Positions 1 through 8,354 of a DNA stretch of 18,546 bases are shown in pieces. Origin of the DNA: Betaproteobacteria bacterium. Lineage in GTDB: Bacteria; Pseudomonadota; Gammaproteobacteria; Burkholderiales; Rhodocyclaceae. Below the pieces are notes generated by a model. That model saw nothing but the letters and a program-made list of their open reading frames with translations. It did no database searches and was not told where the DNA came from. The stretch is from NCBI GenBank assembly GCA_016880375.1, contig JAEHDO010000397.1, forward strand, positions 1 to 18,546, read 5' to 3'. Each line of letters starts with the position of its first letter. The first letter of the stretch is position 1. The position numbers and the translations under genes are program-made.

Positions 1-1098
1 ATGCAATCCGCCATCCAGTTCGACCGATTCAATGCGCTCGCCGACGCGCAGGCGCAGGAGCGCATCCTTGCCGCGCGCACGCGGCTCGGCAGCCGCGCCG
101 TGCTGCTCTGCCATCACTACCAGCGCGCCGATGTTTACCGTCATGCCGACCTGACCGGCGACTCGCTCAAGCTGTCGCGCCTGGCGGCGCAAAGCAACGC
201 CGAATACATCGTCTTCTGTGGCGTGCATTTCATGGCCGAGGTGGCCGACATTCTCTCCAAGCCGGAGCAGGTATCCATCCTGCCGGACCTCGCTGCCGGC
301 TGCTCCATGGCCGACATGGCGAACCTCGCCAAGGTCGAGCGCTGCTGGCGCGAACTGGAGGAAATGGCCGACGATCCGGACGAGCTGTTCACTCCCGTCA
401 CCTACATCAATTCCAGCGCCGACCTGAAGGCCTTCTGCGGCGAGCACGGCGGCATCGTGTGCACCTCGAGCAACGCATCGAAGATCCTCGAATGGTCGTT
501 CGCGCGGCGCGAAAAGGTGCTGTTCTTCCCCGACCAGCACCTCGGGCGCTGGAGTGGCCACCGGATGGGAATCCCGCTCGATGAAATGATCGTGTGGGAT
601 CCCGATCTGGAAAACGGCGGTCTCACCGTCGAGCAGGTGCGGCGCGCCCGCATCCTGCTGTGGAAGGGACACTGCTCGGTGCACCAGATGTTCCAGGCCG
701 GCCACATCCTGCGCTTCAGGAACGAGCACCCGGACGGTCTCGTCATCTCGCACCCGGAATCCAATTTCGATGTCTGCCGCCTCTCGGACTACGTCGGCTC
801 TACCGAGACCATTATCAGGACCGTCAAGGCGGCGCCGGCCAACACGCGCTGGCTGGTCGGCACCGAACTGAACCTCGTCAGCCGCCTGGCGGAGGAAGTG
901 AAGCAAGAGGGCAAGATCGTGCAGTTCATGGCGCCGATGGTCTGCATGTGCTCGACCATGGGACGCATCGACCCGCAACACTTGGCATGGTGCCTGGAGA
1001 ATCTCGCCGAGGGCAATATCGTCAATCGCATCTCCGTGCCACCGCACGAAGCCGAACTGGCGAAGCTGGCCCTCGAACGCATGCTCGAAGCATCGTAG
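1..1098 (+). CDS. nadA: Quinolinate synthase A
   Basis: Makes quinolinate from iminoaspartate and dihydroxyacetone phosphate, a cytoplasmic step of de novo NAD synthesis, using an oxygen-sensitive [4Fe-4S] cluster. The 365-residue protein is close to family length and carries the family motifs in order: CHHYQR (37-42), PDLAAGCSMAD (95-105), YINSSADLKA (135-144), CTSSNA (154-159), GHCSVHQMF (223-231), HPES (251-254), GSTET (266-270), GTELNLV (287-293) and CMCSTM (315-320). By analogy with E. coli NadA the cluster ligands are Cys101, Cys225 and Cys315 or Cys317. The ATG is the first base of the window, so its ribosome-binding site and promoter cannot be seen and a start further upstream cannot be excluded. 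The next gene begins 7 bases after the stop, which suggests co-transcription. Identification is secure. Confidence 0.96.
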   Translation: MQSAIQFDRFNALADAQAQERILAARTRLGSRAVLLCHHYQRADVYRHADLTGDSLKLSRLAAQSNAEYIVFCGVHFMAEVADILSKPEQVSILPDLAAGCSMADMANLAKVERCWRELEEMADDPDELFTPVTYINSSADLKAFCGEHGGIVCTSSNASKILEWSFARREKVLFFPDQHLGRWSGHRMGIPLDEMIVWDPDLENGGLTVEQVRRARILLWKGHCSVHQMFQAGHILRFRNEHPDGLVISHPESNFDVCRLSDYVGSTETIIRTVKAAPANTRWLVGTELNLVSRLAEEVKQEGKIVQFMAPMVCMCSTMGRIDPQHLAWCLENLAEGNIVNRISVPPHEAELAKLALERMLEAS

Positions 1099-1105
1099 CC
1101 GCATC

Positions 1106-1927
1106 GTGGTAAAGCCCGCCGTCACCCGCCGCCAGACCAAGACGCCGGACGTCGCGCCGCACGGGCGCTCTGGCGTCCGCAAGTTGCACGTGCTCACCTA
1201 TAACATTCACAAGGGCTTTTCACAGTTCAGCGCGCGCATGATGATCCACGAGTTGCGCCGGCGCCTGCACGGGCTCAACCCCGACATCGTCTTCCTGCAG
1301 GAGGTGCAGGGGCTGCACGAACGCCACGCCGAGCGGCGGCACGACTGGCCCGAAGGCGGGCAGCACGATTTCATCGCAGAGGGCGTCTGGCCGGACACCG
1401 CCTACGGCGGCAACGCCATCTACGACCACGGCCATCACGGCAACGCCATCCTCTCGCGCTTCCCCATCCTCTCCTCGCACAACCAGGACATCTCCGAGTT
1501 GCGCTTCGAGCGGCGCGGCATGCTGCATACCGAGCTGGCAGTCCCGGGCTGGAAGGAACCGCTGCACTGTGTCTGTGTGCACCTCGGGCTCACCGCCGCG
1601 GCGCGCCGGCGCCAAATGCTCGCGCTGGCCGAGCGCATGGAAGAAGTCAGTCCTGGCGAGACGCCGCTTATCATTGCCGGCGACTTCAACGACTGGCACA
1701 ACCGCGCCGGCAACCTCATCGCCGAACGCCTCGGCCTGGTGGAGGTGTTCGGCGGCCTCAACGGCCAGCCGGCGCGCAGTTTCCCCGCCACCCTGCCGAT
1801 GTTCCGGCTCGACCGCATTTACGTGCGGGGCTTCGAAATCGAGCGTGCGGAGGTGCACTTCGGTCGGCCCTGGTCGAAAATTTCAGACCACGCCGCGCTT
1901 TCCGCCTACATAGTGGGCGCCAAATAA
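1106..1927 (+). CDS. Endonuclease/exonuclease/phosphatase-fold protein, YbhP type
   Basis: Member of the metal-dependent endonuclease/exonuclease/phosphatase superfamily (273 residues). The active-site residues of the fold are all visible: Asn33 in TYNIHKG, Glu66 in LQEVQG, the HGNAILSR segment (111-118), His159 in CVHLGL, Asp193 and Asn195 in AGDFNDW, Asp236 in RLDRIYV, and Asp261-His262 in SDHAAL. It should therefore be an active phosphodiesterase or phosphatase, but the substrate (nucleic acid, phospholipid or inositide) cannot be read from sequence. It sits directly before a ClsB-type cardiolipin synthase. The E. coli homologue ybhP adjoins clsB (ybhO) in the same way, so a lipid-related role is a reasonable inference. 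The start is GTG with no convincing Shine-Dalgarno. The fold begins near residue 27, so a TTG or GTG start around there is possible. No signal peptide is visible. Confidence 0.88.
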   Translation: MVKPAVTRRQTKTPDVAPHGRSGVRKLHVLTYNIHKGFSQFSARMMIHELRRRLHGLNPDIVFLQEVQGLHERHAERRHDWPEGGQHDFIAEGVWPDTAYGGNAIYDHGHHGNAILSRFPILSSHNQDISELRFERRGMLHTELAVPGWKEPLHCVCVHLGLTAAARRRQMLALAERMEEVSPGETPLIIAGDFNDWHNRAGNLIAERLGLVEVFGGLNGQPARSFPATLPMFRLDRIYVRGFEIERAEVHFGRPWSKISDHAALSAYIVGAK

Positions 1928-1935
1928 GTCGGGCG

Positions 1936-3096
1936 ATGAAAGCCGAATACCTGACCGGCAACGCTATCGACCTGCTTGAGACCGGCAGCGAATTCTTTCC
2001 CGCACTGATTGCCGCCATCGATGCGGCGAAGCGGGAATTCCACCTGGAAACCTACATCTTCGAGGACGACGCCACTGGACGTGCCGTCGCCGGCGCCCTT
2101 TGCCGAGCAGCCCAGCGCGGTGTCGCAGTGCGCGTACTGGCCGACGGTTTCGGCGCGGCGGATTTCGTCACCACGCTCAGGCCGCAACTGGAGGCCGCCG
2201 GCGTGCAGGTGCTGGTGTATCGTCCGGAAATCGCCCGCTTCCGCCTGCGCCGGCACCGCCTGCGCCGCCTGCATCGCAAGCTGGCAGTGGCCGACGGCTG
2301 CAGCGCCTTTGTTGGCGGCATCAACATCGTCGACGATATCGATGCGGCGCGCCCGGCGCCGCCACGCTTCGATTACGCCGTTCGCGTCGAAGGCCCGCTG
2401 CTCGTCCCGATCCACGCCACTGTGCGGCGCCTGTGGACGCTGGTGGCCTGGGCGGGCTTCCGGCGGCGCCTGCGCCTGCCCGCCACGTCCCCTGTTACGG
2501 CCGAACCGCGCGGCAGCATGCGCGCCGCCTTTGTCTTCCGCGACACGCTGCGGCACCGGCGCGACATCGAGGAAGCCTACCTGGAAGCGATCGGCAAGGC
2601 ACAGACGGAAATCTTGCTGGCCAATGCCTACTTCCTGCCCGGCGGACGCTTTCGCCAAGCGCTGCTGGCAGCCGCCGCGCGCGGCGTGCAGGTGACGATC
2701 CTGCTGCAGGGCCGGATCGAGTACGCATTGCAGCACTATGCCACCCAGTCCCTCTACGACCTGCTGCTCGGCGCGGGGGTGCGCATCTTCGAATACCACT
2801 ACAGCTACCTGCACGCAAAGGTGGGGGTCATCGACTGCTGCTGGGCCACGGTGGGGTCGAGCAATATCGATCCATTCAGCTTGCTGCTGGCGCGCGAGGC
2901 CAATGTGTTCGTCGACGACCGGGAATTCGCGTCGCGGCTGCGCGCCAGCCTGGAAACGGCGATGCGGGACGGCGCCAGCGAGTTGCGCCGAGAGGATTGG
3001 GAACGCAAGCCCTGGCTACAGCGCCTGGCGAGCCGGCTGGCCTATGGCCTAGTACGTCTGATGATCGGCATCGCCGGCTACGGCGGCAAGCACTGA
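1936..3096 (+). CDS. clsB: Cardiolipin synthase, ClsB type (phospholipase D family)
   Basis: Phospholipase D superfamily enzyme of 386 residues with two HKD motifs: H113-x-K115-x4-D120 followed by GGIN, and H293-x-K295-x4-D300 followed by GSSNID (308-312). The two histidines are the expected nucleophile and acid of the phosphatidyl-transfer reaction. ClsB enzymes make cardiolipin at the inner membrane; E. coli ClsB can also make phosphatidylglycerol by a head-group exchange. The protein lacks the N-terminal transmembrane helices of ClsA-type enzymes, and its length fits ClsB (E. coli about 413 residues). The C-terminus (about 358-383) is basic and amphipathic and could aid membrane contact. 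It starts 8 bases after the YbhP-like gene and ends 9 bases before the convergent CoA-binding gene. PLD-family alternatives (other phosphatidyltransferases) are less likely given the YbhP neighbour. Confidence 0.88.
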   Translation: MKAEYLTGNAIDLLETGSEFFPALIAAIDAAKREFHLETYIFEDDATGRAVAGALCRAAQRGVAVRVLADGFGAADFVTTLRPQLEAAGVQVLVYRPEIARFRLRRHRLRRLHRKLAVADGCSAFVGGINIVDDIDAARPAPPRFDYAVRVEGPLLVPIHATVRRLWTLVAWAGFRRRLRLPATSPVTAEPRGSMRAAFVFRDTLRHRRDIEEAYLEAIGKAQTEILLANAYFLPGGRFRQALLAAAARGVQVTILLQGRIEYALQHYATQSLYDLLLGAGVRIFEYHYSYLHAKVGVIDCCWATVGSSNIDPFSLLLAREANVFVDDREFASRLRASLETAMRDGASELRREDWERKPWLQRLASRLAYGLVRLMIGIAGYGGKH

Positions 3097-3105
3097 ACCG
3101 CTCGG

Positions 3106-3588
3106 TCAGGTGGAGGACAGACCTGCGCAGGGCGGTCGCTTCGAAGAGACAATGCCGGTATTCACCCCGAACCAGTTAAGCCCGCCGAACAGGCGCGCGT
3201 GCTCGATTTTCACGCAGCGGTCCATGACCACTTCCAGCCCGGCCGTTTCGGCCTTGCGCACCGCCTCCGGGCTAATCACGCCGATCTGAAGCCACAGCAC
3301 CTTCGCGCCGATGGCGATTGCTTCGTCGGCGATCGCCGGAATATCCTCGGCGCGGCGGAAGCAGTCGACGATGTCCACCGGTTGCGGCACTTCGCGCAGC
3401 GATGCGTAGCATCTCTGGCCAAGCACCTCTTCATAGGCCGGATTCACCGGAATCACCGTGTAGCCGTGACCCAGCATGTACTTGGCGGCGAAATAGCTCG
3501 GCCGGTGCCAGGTGGCCGACAGGCCGACCACGGCAATCGTGCGGTTCTGCATAAGAATCCGGCGCAAGCCGGCAATGTCGTCGATCAT
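3106..3588 (-). CDS. CoA-binding domain protein, YccU family
   Basis: Small single-domain Rossmann protein (160 residues) of the CoA-binding/YccU family, related to the nucleotide-binding domain of succinyl-CoA ligases. Visible marks are the glycine loop in IAVVGLSATWHRPSYF (18-33), VIPVNP (45-50), the conserved VLWLQIGV (97-104), and VMDRCVKIEH (121-130), which is typical of this family. No catalytic activity is established for the family; it probably senses or binds CoA or a nucleotide. The ATG at 3588 is supported by a GGAGGG Shine-Dalgarno on the minus strand (3596-3601) seven bases upstream. It lies 16 bases downstream of gluQ and is probably co-transcribed with it, and it converges on clsB with a 9-base gap and no clear terminator. 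Confidence 0.87.
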   Translation of the reverse strand: MIDDIAGLRRILMQNRTIAVVGLSATWHRPSYFAAKYMLGHGYTVIPVNPAYEEVLGQRCYASLREVPQPVDIVDCFRRAEDIPAIADEAIAIGAKVLWLQIGVISPEAVRKAETAGLEVVMDRCVKIEHARLFGGLNWFGVNTGIVSSKRPPCAGLSST

Positions 3589-3604
3589 CAGCGTACCCTC
3601 CGAT

Positions 3605-4528
3605 TTACCAACCTGCCGGAGCGGGCGCGATTCGGCAACGCGGCAAGTGCTTTCGTTGCCAGTGTCCTGCCGCCCAGCACCAGAGCTCGTCCAGCCCGGC
3701 TTCGCCCAGCCCGTCCGGCGGCGCTTGGCCGAGAAACTCCAGGGCTGCCATCAGAGCTGCTTGCGGCCGGCATTCGTCGATGGGCCGCGCCCGCGTCTGC
3801 TTCGACAGCTTTTCCCCCGCTGCATTCACCGCGGCCGGCAGGTGCAGGTAGGACGGCGCCGGCAGGCTAAGCTGGCGCTGCAGGCAGATCTGGCGCGGCG
3901 TCGAGTCGATCAGGTCGGCGCCGCGCACAATATGTGTCACGCCCTGCTCGGCATCGTCCACGACCACTGCCAGTTGGTAGGCGAAAAAACCGTCTGCGCG
4001 CAGCACCACGAAGTCCCCGACCTCGGCAGCCAGATCCTGGCAGATGCGGCCCTGCAGCGCATCCTCGAAGCAAACCCTGCCCGGTTCGACCTTCAAGCGC
4101 CAAGCCCGCGCTGCGCGCGCCGGCGGCAAGCCGTCGCGGCAGGTGCCGGGATAGCGCGGCGCCCCATCGGTACCGAGGCCGGAGTCGGCAACTTCACGGC
4201 GGGTGCAGGCGCACGGGAATACCGCAGCGGAAAGACGCAGCCGCTCGAAAGCCGCACGGTAGAGCGCCTTGCGGCGGCTCTGGTAGGCCACCTCGCCGTC
4301 CCAGACGAAACCCAGGCGCTCCAGCGTCCGCAAGATCGAATCCGCAGCACCCACCGCCGTGCGCGGCTCATCCACGTCCTCAATACGAAGCAGCCATTCC
4401 CCCCCGGCAGCGCGAGCATCGAGATAACTGCCGACAGCCGCCACCAGGGAGCCGAAGTGCAGCGCACCAGTCGGCGAGGGCGCAAAGCGCCCGCGATAGT
4501 TCAGGCCTGAAGAATCTGCGGGGGTCAT
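3605..4528 (-). CDS. gluQ: Glutamyl-Q tRNA(Asp) synthetase
   Basis: Truncated glutamyl-tRNA synthetase paralogue that attaches glutamate to the queuosine at the wobble position of tRNA(Asp), rather than charging a tRNA 3' end. The 307 residues cover only the Rossmann catalytic domain with no anticodon-binding domain, as expected for GluQ. The class I signature is APSPTGALHFGSL (16-28) and the KMSKS equivalent is EKLSK (239-243). The zinc site characteristic of GluQ is intact: Cys106, Cys108, Tyr126 and Cys130. RIEDVDEPR (48-56) and RGADL (202-206) are also conserved. The ATG at 4528 lies just ahead of the catalytic fold, but no Shine-Dalgarno is visible before it. The gene is divergent from the diguanylate cyclase and is followed by the CoA-binding gene. 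Confidence 0.94.
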   Translation of the reverse strand: MTPADSSGLNYRGRFAPSPTGALHFGSLVAAVGSYLDARAAGGEWLLRIEDVDEPRTAVGAADSILRTLERLGFVWDGEVAYQSRRKALYRAAFERLRLSAAVFPCACTRREVADSGLGTDGAPRYPGTCRDGLPPARAARAWRLKVEPGRVCFEDALQGRICQDLAAEVGDFVVLRADGFFAYQLAVVVDDAEQGVTHIVRGADLIDSTPRQICLQRQLSLPAPSYLHLPAAVNAAGEKLSKQTRARPIDECRPQAALMAALEFLGQAPPDGLGEAGLDELWCWAAGHWQRKHLPRCRIAPAPAGW

Positions 4529-4545
4529 GGCCGGATGATAGCGCA

Positions 4546-4563
4546 GCGATTGTTGCCAATCGC
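4546..4563. repeat. 7-bp inverted repeat in the gluQ/diguanylate cyclase divergent region
   Basis: GCGATTG (4546-4552) and CAATCGC (4557-4563) are perfect inverted arms around a 4-base centre, TTGC. The repeat is 18 bases upstream of the gluQ ATG, inside the roughly 150-base region between the two divergent genes. It could be a regulator's operator or a small hairpin in a transcript. No known operator consensus is recognised. The rest of this region holds nothing else I can name. Confidence 0.4.
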
Positions 4564-4678
4564 CGGACGGAATGTGCCGTACGCTTCTCGAGCGTGATGC
4601 TTTTCACGGTGTTTGATGACATCCGCGTGTAGCATCGCTGCTCGTTCGAGGACGGGCGGCAACAGCAAAGAGGAAGGC

Positions 4679-6631
4679 GTGTCGGAGCCCTATAAGCTTG
4701 AGAACTGGCAGTCCAGCGTGAACATGGCGTGCCACGCCGAGCGCGTGCAGCTGCTGTTTGCCCTGTCGCGCTTCTCGGTCACCGCCACCCTCGCCGCCAC
4801 ACTCCTGGTCTCGGTGTGGATGTGGCCCCTGGTCGACCACGGCAAGTTGCTCGCCTGGCTGATATTGATGTTCTGCAATGTCGCTGCGCTGCTCTGGATG
4901 CAGCTTGCCCATCATGCCCGGCGGCCGGCTATCGAGGAAGCGCCTCGCTGGGAGCGCTGGTTCTCAATCAAGAGCGCCGCCGATGGCTTTCTCTGGGGCA
5001 TGGTCATTTGGCTGCTCACACCCGGGGCGGGCGCATTCGCACATTTCATTTTCATTCTAACGCTGTGCGCCGTGTGCCTCGGTGCCACCGCCGTGCTCAC
5101 ACCCTCGCGTCCCGCCTACTACGCATTCATGGCACCGATGGTTCTGCCAGCGGCCTTCCTTCTGACATCCGGCAATCCGGGCGGTATCGCGGCGGCAAGC
5201 TGGGCGGTGCTGATTTACGTCGCTGTTCTCGCCGGTGTTCATGACGTCCTGCACAGAAACCTGGTCGCTACTTTCCGCCGACGTTATGAAAGCGAGGCGC
5301 TGGTCGCCGAACACAAGGTTATTCTCGATTCGGCGGCGGAAGCCATCGGCCTGCTCAGGCCGAATTACCTCGCAAAGTGCAACCGGCAGTGGTGCGTCCT
5401 GTTCGGCTATGACATGGATGAAGCCGTCGGCAAGCCGGCCTGGGCCTGGTGGCCCAGCTACGAAGACTGGAGCCAGTTCGCGCAGATTTGCATGGCGCCT
5501 ATCAGCAAGGGCAAGCCCTACAGCGCCATCGTGCAATTGCGCCGCAAGAACGGCAGCCTGTTCTGGGCAGAAATCAGCGGCATGGCCGTCAATCCGGCCA
5601 ATCTGGATCTGGGCGTTGTCTGGATGGGTACGGATATCAGCGAACGTCTGCTTACCGAATCCAAATTGAAGGCGAGCGAGCAACGCTTCCGGGATCTGGT
5701 ATCGCTCTCGACCGACTGGTACTGGGAACAGGATGCCGAGTTCCGCTTCACGCGCTTCAGCGGACCGGCGCTGGAGAAGATCGGCATCGACACCCGCCAC
5801 TTGCTCGGGAAAACGCGCTGGGAGGTAAAACGGCTTGGCGGCGCCACCCCTCAACAATGGCAGTCCCATCGCGAGGCCCTGCTGTCACGCCAGCCCTTCC
5901 GTGACTTCGTCTACGAAGTCCGGTTAACCCCGACAGACCAGCGCTGGTTCTCCATCAGCGGCAATCCGGTCTTCGACGAAAACGGCGACTTCGCCGGTTA
6001 CCACGGCGTCGGCACAGACATCACGGAGCGCGTCAACGCCGCCGAGCAATACCGCCACCTCGCTCATCACGATACGCTGACAGGACTGCCCAACCGCAGA
6101 CTTCTGGGCGATCGCACGGAACAGGCGCTCGCCCTGGCCAGACGCAGCGGCCACCTGGTCGCACTGCTGCTGCTGGACCTTGACGACTTCAAGATCATCA
6201 ACGACACCGACGGGCATTCGGCGGGCGATATCGTCCTCGTCGCCATCGCTCGGCGCCTGCGTGGCCTTGTGCGGGAAATCGACACCGTCGCACGCCTGGG
6301 CGGCGACGAATTCGTCATCCTGCTTCAGGAAATGAGCCACCCGACAGACGCCGCGCGGGTAGCCGGGAAGGTCATCGAGGCGATCCGGGAACCGGTCGAA
6401 GTCGGCAACCGGCAGTATCTGCTCGGTGTGTCGGTCGGCATCGCGCATTTTCCCGACCACGCTGCCAACATGGAAGGCCTGATGCAGCAGGCGGATATCG
6501 CGATGTATCAAGCCAAGCAGGCAGGTGGGCGCGCCTATCGCTTCGCCGACAGGGTCGCCACCCCAGTTGACACTGGTTCAGCGCTCTCGCAGCCGCCCAA
6601 ACACCCTCCGGACAACAAAACTACACATTGA
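4679..6631 (+). CDS. Membrane-anchored PAS-PAS-GGDEF diguanylate cyclase
   Basis: Predicted to make the second messenger c-di-GMP from two GTP. Numbering is from GTG 4679, 650 residues. About six hydrophobic segments (roughly 31-50, 57-77, 98-113, 120-140, 146-164, 171-187) form an unassigned membrane sensor. Two PAS-like domains follow (about 211-322, ending [11 protein letters not shown], and 333-451, ending GVGTDITER), then the cyclase domain from [10 protein letters not shown] (465-474). The active site is intact, GGDEF at 541-545, as is [10 protein letters not shown] (504-513). An RxxD inhibitory site (Arg532-Asp535) lies exactly five residues before GGDEF, so product inhibition is likely. 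There is no EAL domain. GTG 4679 was chosen because GAGG lies five bases upstream; ATG 4616 or TTG 4613 would add up to 22 residues of poor quality. The 3' end overlaps ychF by 11 bases. Confidence 0.9.
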   Translation: MSEPYKLENWQSSVNMACHAERVQLLFALSRFSVTATLAATLLVSVWMWPLVDHGKLLAWLILMFCNVAALLWMQLAHHARRPAIEEAPRWERWFSIKSAADGFLWGMVIWLLTPGAGAFAHFIFILTLCAVCLGATAVLTPSRPAYYAFMAPMVLPAAFLLTSGNPGGIAAASWAVLIYVAVLAGVHDVLHRNLVATFRRRYESEALVAEHKVILDSAAEAIGLLRPNYLAKCNRQWCVLFGYDMDEAVGKPAWAWWPSYEDWSQFAQICMAPISKGKPYSAIVQLRRKNGSLFWAEISGMAVNPANLDLGVVWMGTDISERLLTESKLKASEQRFRDLVSLSTDWYWEQDAEFRFTRFSGPALEKIGIDTRHLLGKTRWEVKRLGGATPQQWQSHREALLSRQPFRDFVYEVRLTPTDQRWFSISGNPVFDENGDFAGYHGVGTDITERVNAAEQYRHLAHHDTLTGLPNRRLLGDRTEQALALARRSGHLVALLLLDLDDFKIINDTDGHSAGDIVLVAIARRLRGLVREIDTVARLGGDEFVILLQEMSHPTDAARVAGKVIEAIREPVEVGNRQYLLGVSVGIAHFPDHAANMEGLMQQADIAMYQAKQAGGRAYRFADRVATPVDTGSALSQPPKHPPDNKTTH

Positions 6632-7712
6632 AGCGGAAATGCATGACATCGCCGTCGTGCACCACGTAGTCCTTGCCTTCCAGGCGCATCTTGCCGGCCT
6701 CCTTTGCGCCCTGCTCGCCCTTGCAGGCGATGAAGTCGGCAAATCCGATCACTTCGGCGCGGATGAAGCCGTGCTCGAAGTCGGTATGAATGACGCCGGC
6801 CGCCTGCGGCGCGGTGTCGCCGGCATGGATGGTCCAGGCGCGCACTTCCTTCACGCCGGCGGTGAAGTAGGTCTGCAGGCCAAGTAATTGGTAGCCGGCG
6901 CGAATGAGGCGATTGAGTCCCGGCTCCTCCAGTCCCATGTCTGCCAGGAACACCGCCTTGTCCTCGTCCGGCAGATCGGCGATCTCTGCCTCCATGGCAG
7001 CGCAGAAGGCCACCACGGGCGCCTTCTCCTTGGCCGCATGGGCTTCCACGGCAGCCAGAAGGGGATTGTTCGTGAACCCCTTCTCGTCTACGTTGGCGGC
7101 GTAAAGGGTCGGCTTCGCCGTGATCAGGCAAAAGGGCTTGAGGTTGGCCAACTCCTCCTTCGACAGGTCGAGTGCCCGCACCGGCTTGGCCTGGTTCAGT
7201 TGCGCCGCGCACTTGTCGAGCACCGCTACCAGCAGTTTCGCCTCCTTGTCGCCGGCCTGGGCCGGCTTGCGATAGCGCGTCAGCGCCTTTTCCACCGTCG
7301 CCAGGTCGGCCAGGGCCAGTTCGGTTTCGATGGTCTCGATGTCGTATAGCGGCCTGACTTCCCCGGCCACGTGCACAATGTTTTCATTTTGGAAGCAGCG
7401 CACGACGTGAACGATGGCGTCGGTTTCGCGAATGTTGGCAAGAAACTGGTTGCCCAGGCCCTCGCCCTTGGAGGCTCCCGCCACCAGGCCGGCGATGTCC
7501 ACGAACTCGACAATGGCGTTCTGCACGCGCTGCGGCTTGACGATCTCGGAAAGCTGGGCCAGCCGGGTGTCGGGCACCTCGACGATGCCGACGTTGGGCT
7601 CGATGGTGCAGAAGGGATAGTTCTCCGCTGCGATGCCGGACTTGGTGAGTGCATTGAAGAGAGTCGACTTGCCGACATTGGGCAGGCCGACGATGCCGCA
7701 CTTGAGGCTCAT
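6621..7712 (-). CDS. ychF: Redox-regulated ATPase YchF (OLA1 family)
   Basis: P-loop NTPase of the Obg/OLA1 group that prefers ATP to GTP, associates with ribosomes and in E. coli negatively affects oxidative-stress responses. The 363-residue length is standard. Visible motifs are the Walker [10 protein letters not shown] (9-17), the G3-like DIAGLV with the family-specific glycine-rich run after it, and NVDE in place of the GTP-specifying NKxD, which is the basis for ATP preference in this family. A TGS domain fills the C-terminus from about residue 278. The start is fixed by a TAAGGA Shine-Dalgarno that overlaps the pth stop codon, leaving 8 bases between the genes. The pth-ychF pair is conserved in many proteobacteria, E. 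coli included. Its stop codon lies inside the 3' end of the convergent diguanylate cyclase gene. Confidence 0.96.
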   Translation of the reverse strand: MSLKCGIVGLPNVGKSTLFNALTKSGIAAENYPFCTIEPNVGIVEVPDTRLAQLSEIVKPQRVQNAIVEFVDIAGLVAGASKGEGLGNQFLANIRETDAIVHVVRCFQNENIVHVAGEVRPLYDIETIETELALADLATVEKALTRYRKPAQAGDKEAKLLVAVLDKCAAQLNQAKPVRALDLSKEELANLKPFCLITAKPTLYAANVDEKGFTNNPLLAAVEAHAAKEKAPVVAFCAAMEAEIADLPDEDKAVFLADMGLEEPGLNRLIRAGYQLLGLQTYFTAGVKEVRAWTIHAGDTAPQAAGVIHTDFEHGFIRAEVIGFADFIACKGEQGAKEAGKMRLEGKDYVVHDGDVMHFRFNV

Positions 7713-7720
7713 GGTGTTCC

Positions 7721-8308
7721 TTATTCTGAAGCCGGCGCAGTCGGCCGGCTGTTGATCTTCTGCATGGCCGCCGGGTACTCGCCCCGGGCCAGCAGCGGCC
7801 AGGCGTCGAGCGAGCGCTTCAGCGCTTCCTCGATCAGCGACCGCTCCTCGCTGCGGGGCTTTTTCAGGACATAGTCCACCACCTTATTGCGGTCGCCGGG
7901 ATGACCGATGCCGATGCGCAGGCGCCAGAAATCCTGCGTGCCGAGATGCGCGGCAATGTCCTTGAGCCCGTTGTGCCCGCCGAGTCCGCCGCCGAACTTC
8001 AGACGCAGCGCACCCGGCGCCAGGTCGAGCTCATCGTGCAGGACCAGCATCTCCGCCGGTGAAATGCGATAGAAGCGCGCCAACGCTCCCACCGCCTGCC
8101 CGGAGCAGTTCATGAAAGTCAGCGGCATCAGCAGCCAGAGCTGCTCGCGCGTGCGGCCGGCAATGCCGTGAAAACGGGATTCGCGTCTGAGTTCGGTGCC
8201 AAGCTGCGCCGCCAGCCGCTCGCACAGCCAGAAGCCGGCGTTATGCCGGGTATCGACGTATTCGGCGCCCGGATTGCCCAGGCCGACGATGAGGCGCGGC
8301 GCGGCCAC
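7721..8308 (-). CDS. pth: Peptidyl-tRNA hydrolase
   Basis: Releases tRNA from peptidyl-tRNAs that fall off the ribosome; normally essential. Starting at GTG 8308 the protein has 195 residues, the usual length. Catalytic motifs are GLGNPGAEY (9-17), His22 in [18 protein letters not shown] (65-74), the Asp of HDELDL (91-96), and [13 protein letters not shown] (106-118). The open frame runs on towards 8491, but that extension overlaps the rplY 3' end, is proline/arginine-rich and lies outside the fold, so it was discarded. There is no purine-rich Shine-Dalgarno before the GTG. The 15 bases preceding it are pyrimidine-rich and follow a perfect hairpin (8324-8350). That suggests translation depends on rplY translation or on structure. 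It is followed by ychF after 8 bases. Confidence 0.94.
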   Translation of the reverse strand: MAAPRLIVGLGNPGAEYVDTRHNAGFWLCERLAAQLGTELRRESRFHGIAGRTREQLWLLMPLTFMNCSGQAVGALARFYRISPAEMLVLHDELDLAPGALRLKFGGGLGGHNGLKDIAAHLGTQDFWRLRIGIGHPGDRNKVVDYVLKKPRSEERSLIEEALKRSLDAWPLLARGEYPAAMQKINSRPTAPASE

Positions 8309-8323
8309 AGGAGGAAGCGGGGT

Positions 8324-8350
8324 GTTTGCGGCGGCGGCGCCGCCGCAAAC
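8324..8350 (-). repeat. Perfect 12-bp stem, 3-nt loop hairpin between rplY and pth
   Basis: On the minus strand GTTTGCGGCGGC is followed by GCC and then the exact complement GCCGCCGCAAAC. The stem begins 4 bases after the rplY stop and ends 15 bases before the pth GTG. No T-run follows, so it is not a canonical intrinsic terminator on either strand. It could stabilise the rplY 3' end, mark an mRNA processing point, or control pth initiation. The symmetry is read directly; any role is inferred. Confidence 0.75.
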
Positions 8351-8354
8351 GCGC

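Noticed and set aside
1906..2814. A 302-codon minus-strand frame, and a 359-codon plus-strand frame at 2100-3179, within clsB
   Set aside because: Both overlap the clsB frame, which carries both HKD motifs. The alternatives are arginine/alanine-rich shadows with no family features.
4613..4678. Longer start for the diguanylate cyclase at TTG 4613 or ATG 4616
   Set aside because: No Shine-Dalgarno at the expected distance and an unstructured extra stretch. GTG 4679 has GAGG at good spacing. ATG 4616 cannot be wholly excluded.
8324..8350. Intrinsic terminator after rplY
   Set aside because: The stem is strong but lacks a following T-run on the minus strand, and pth starts 15 bases later.
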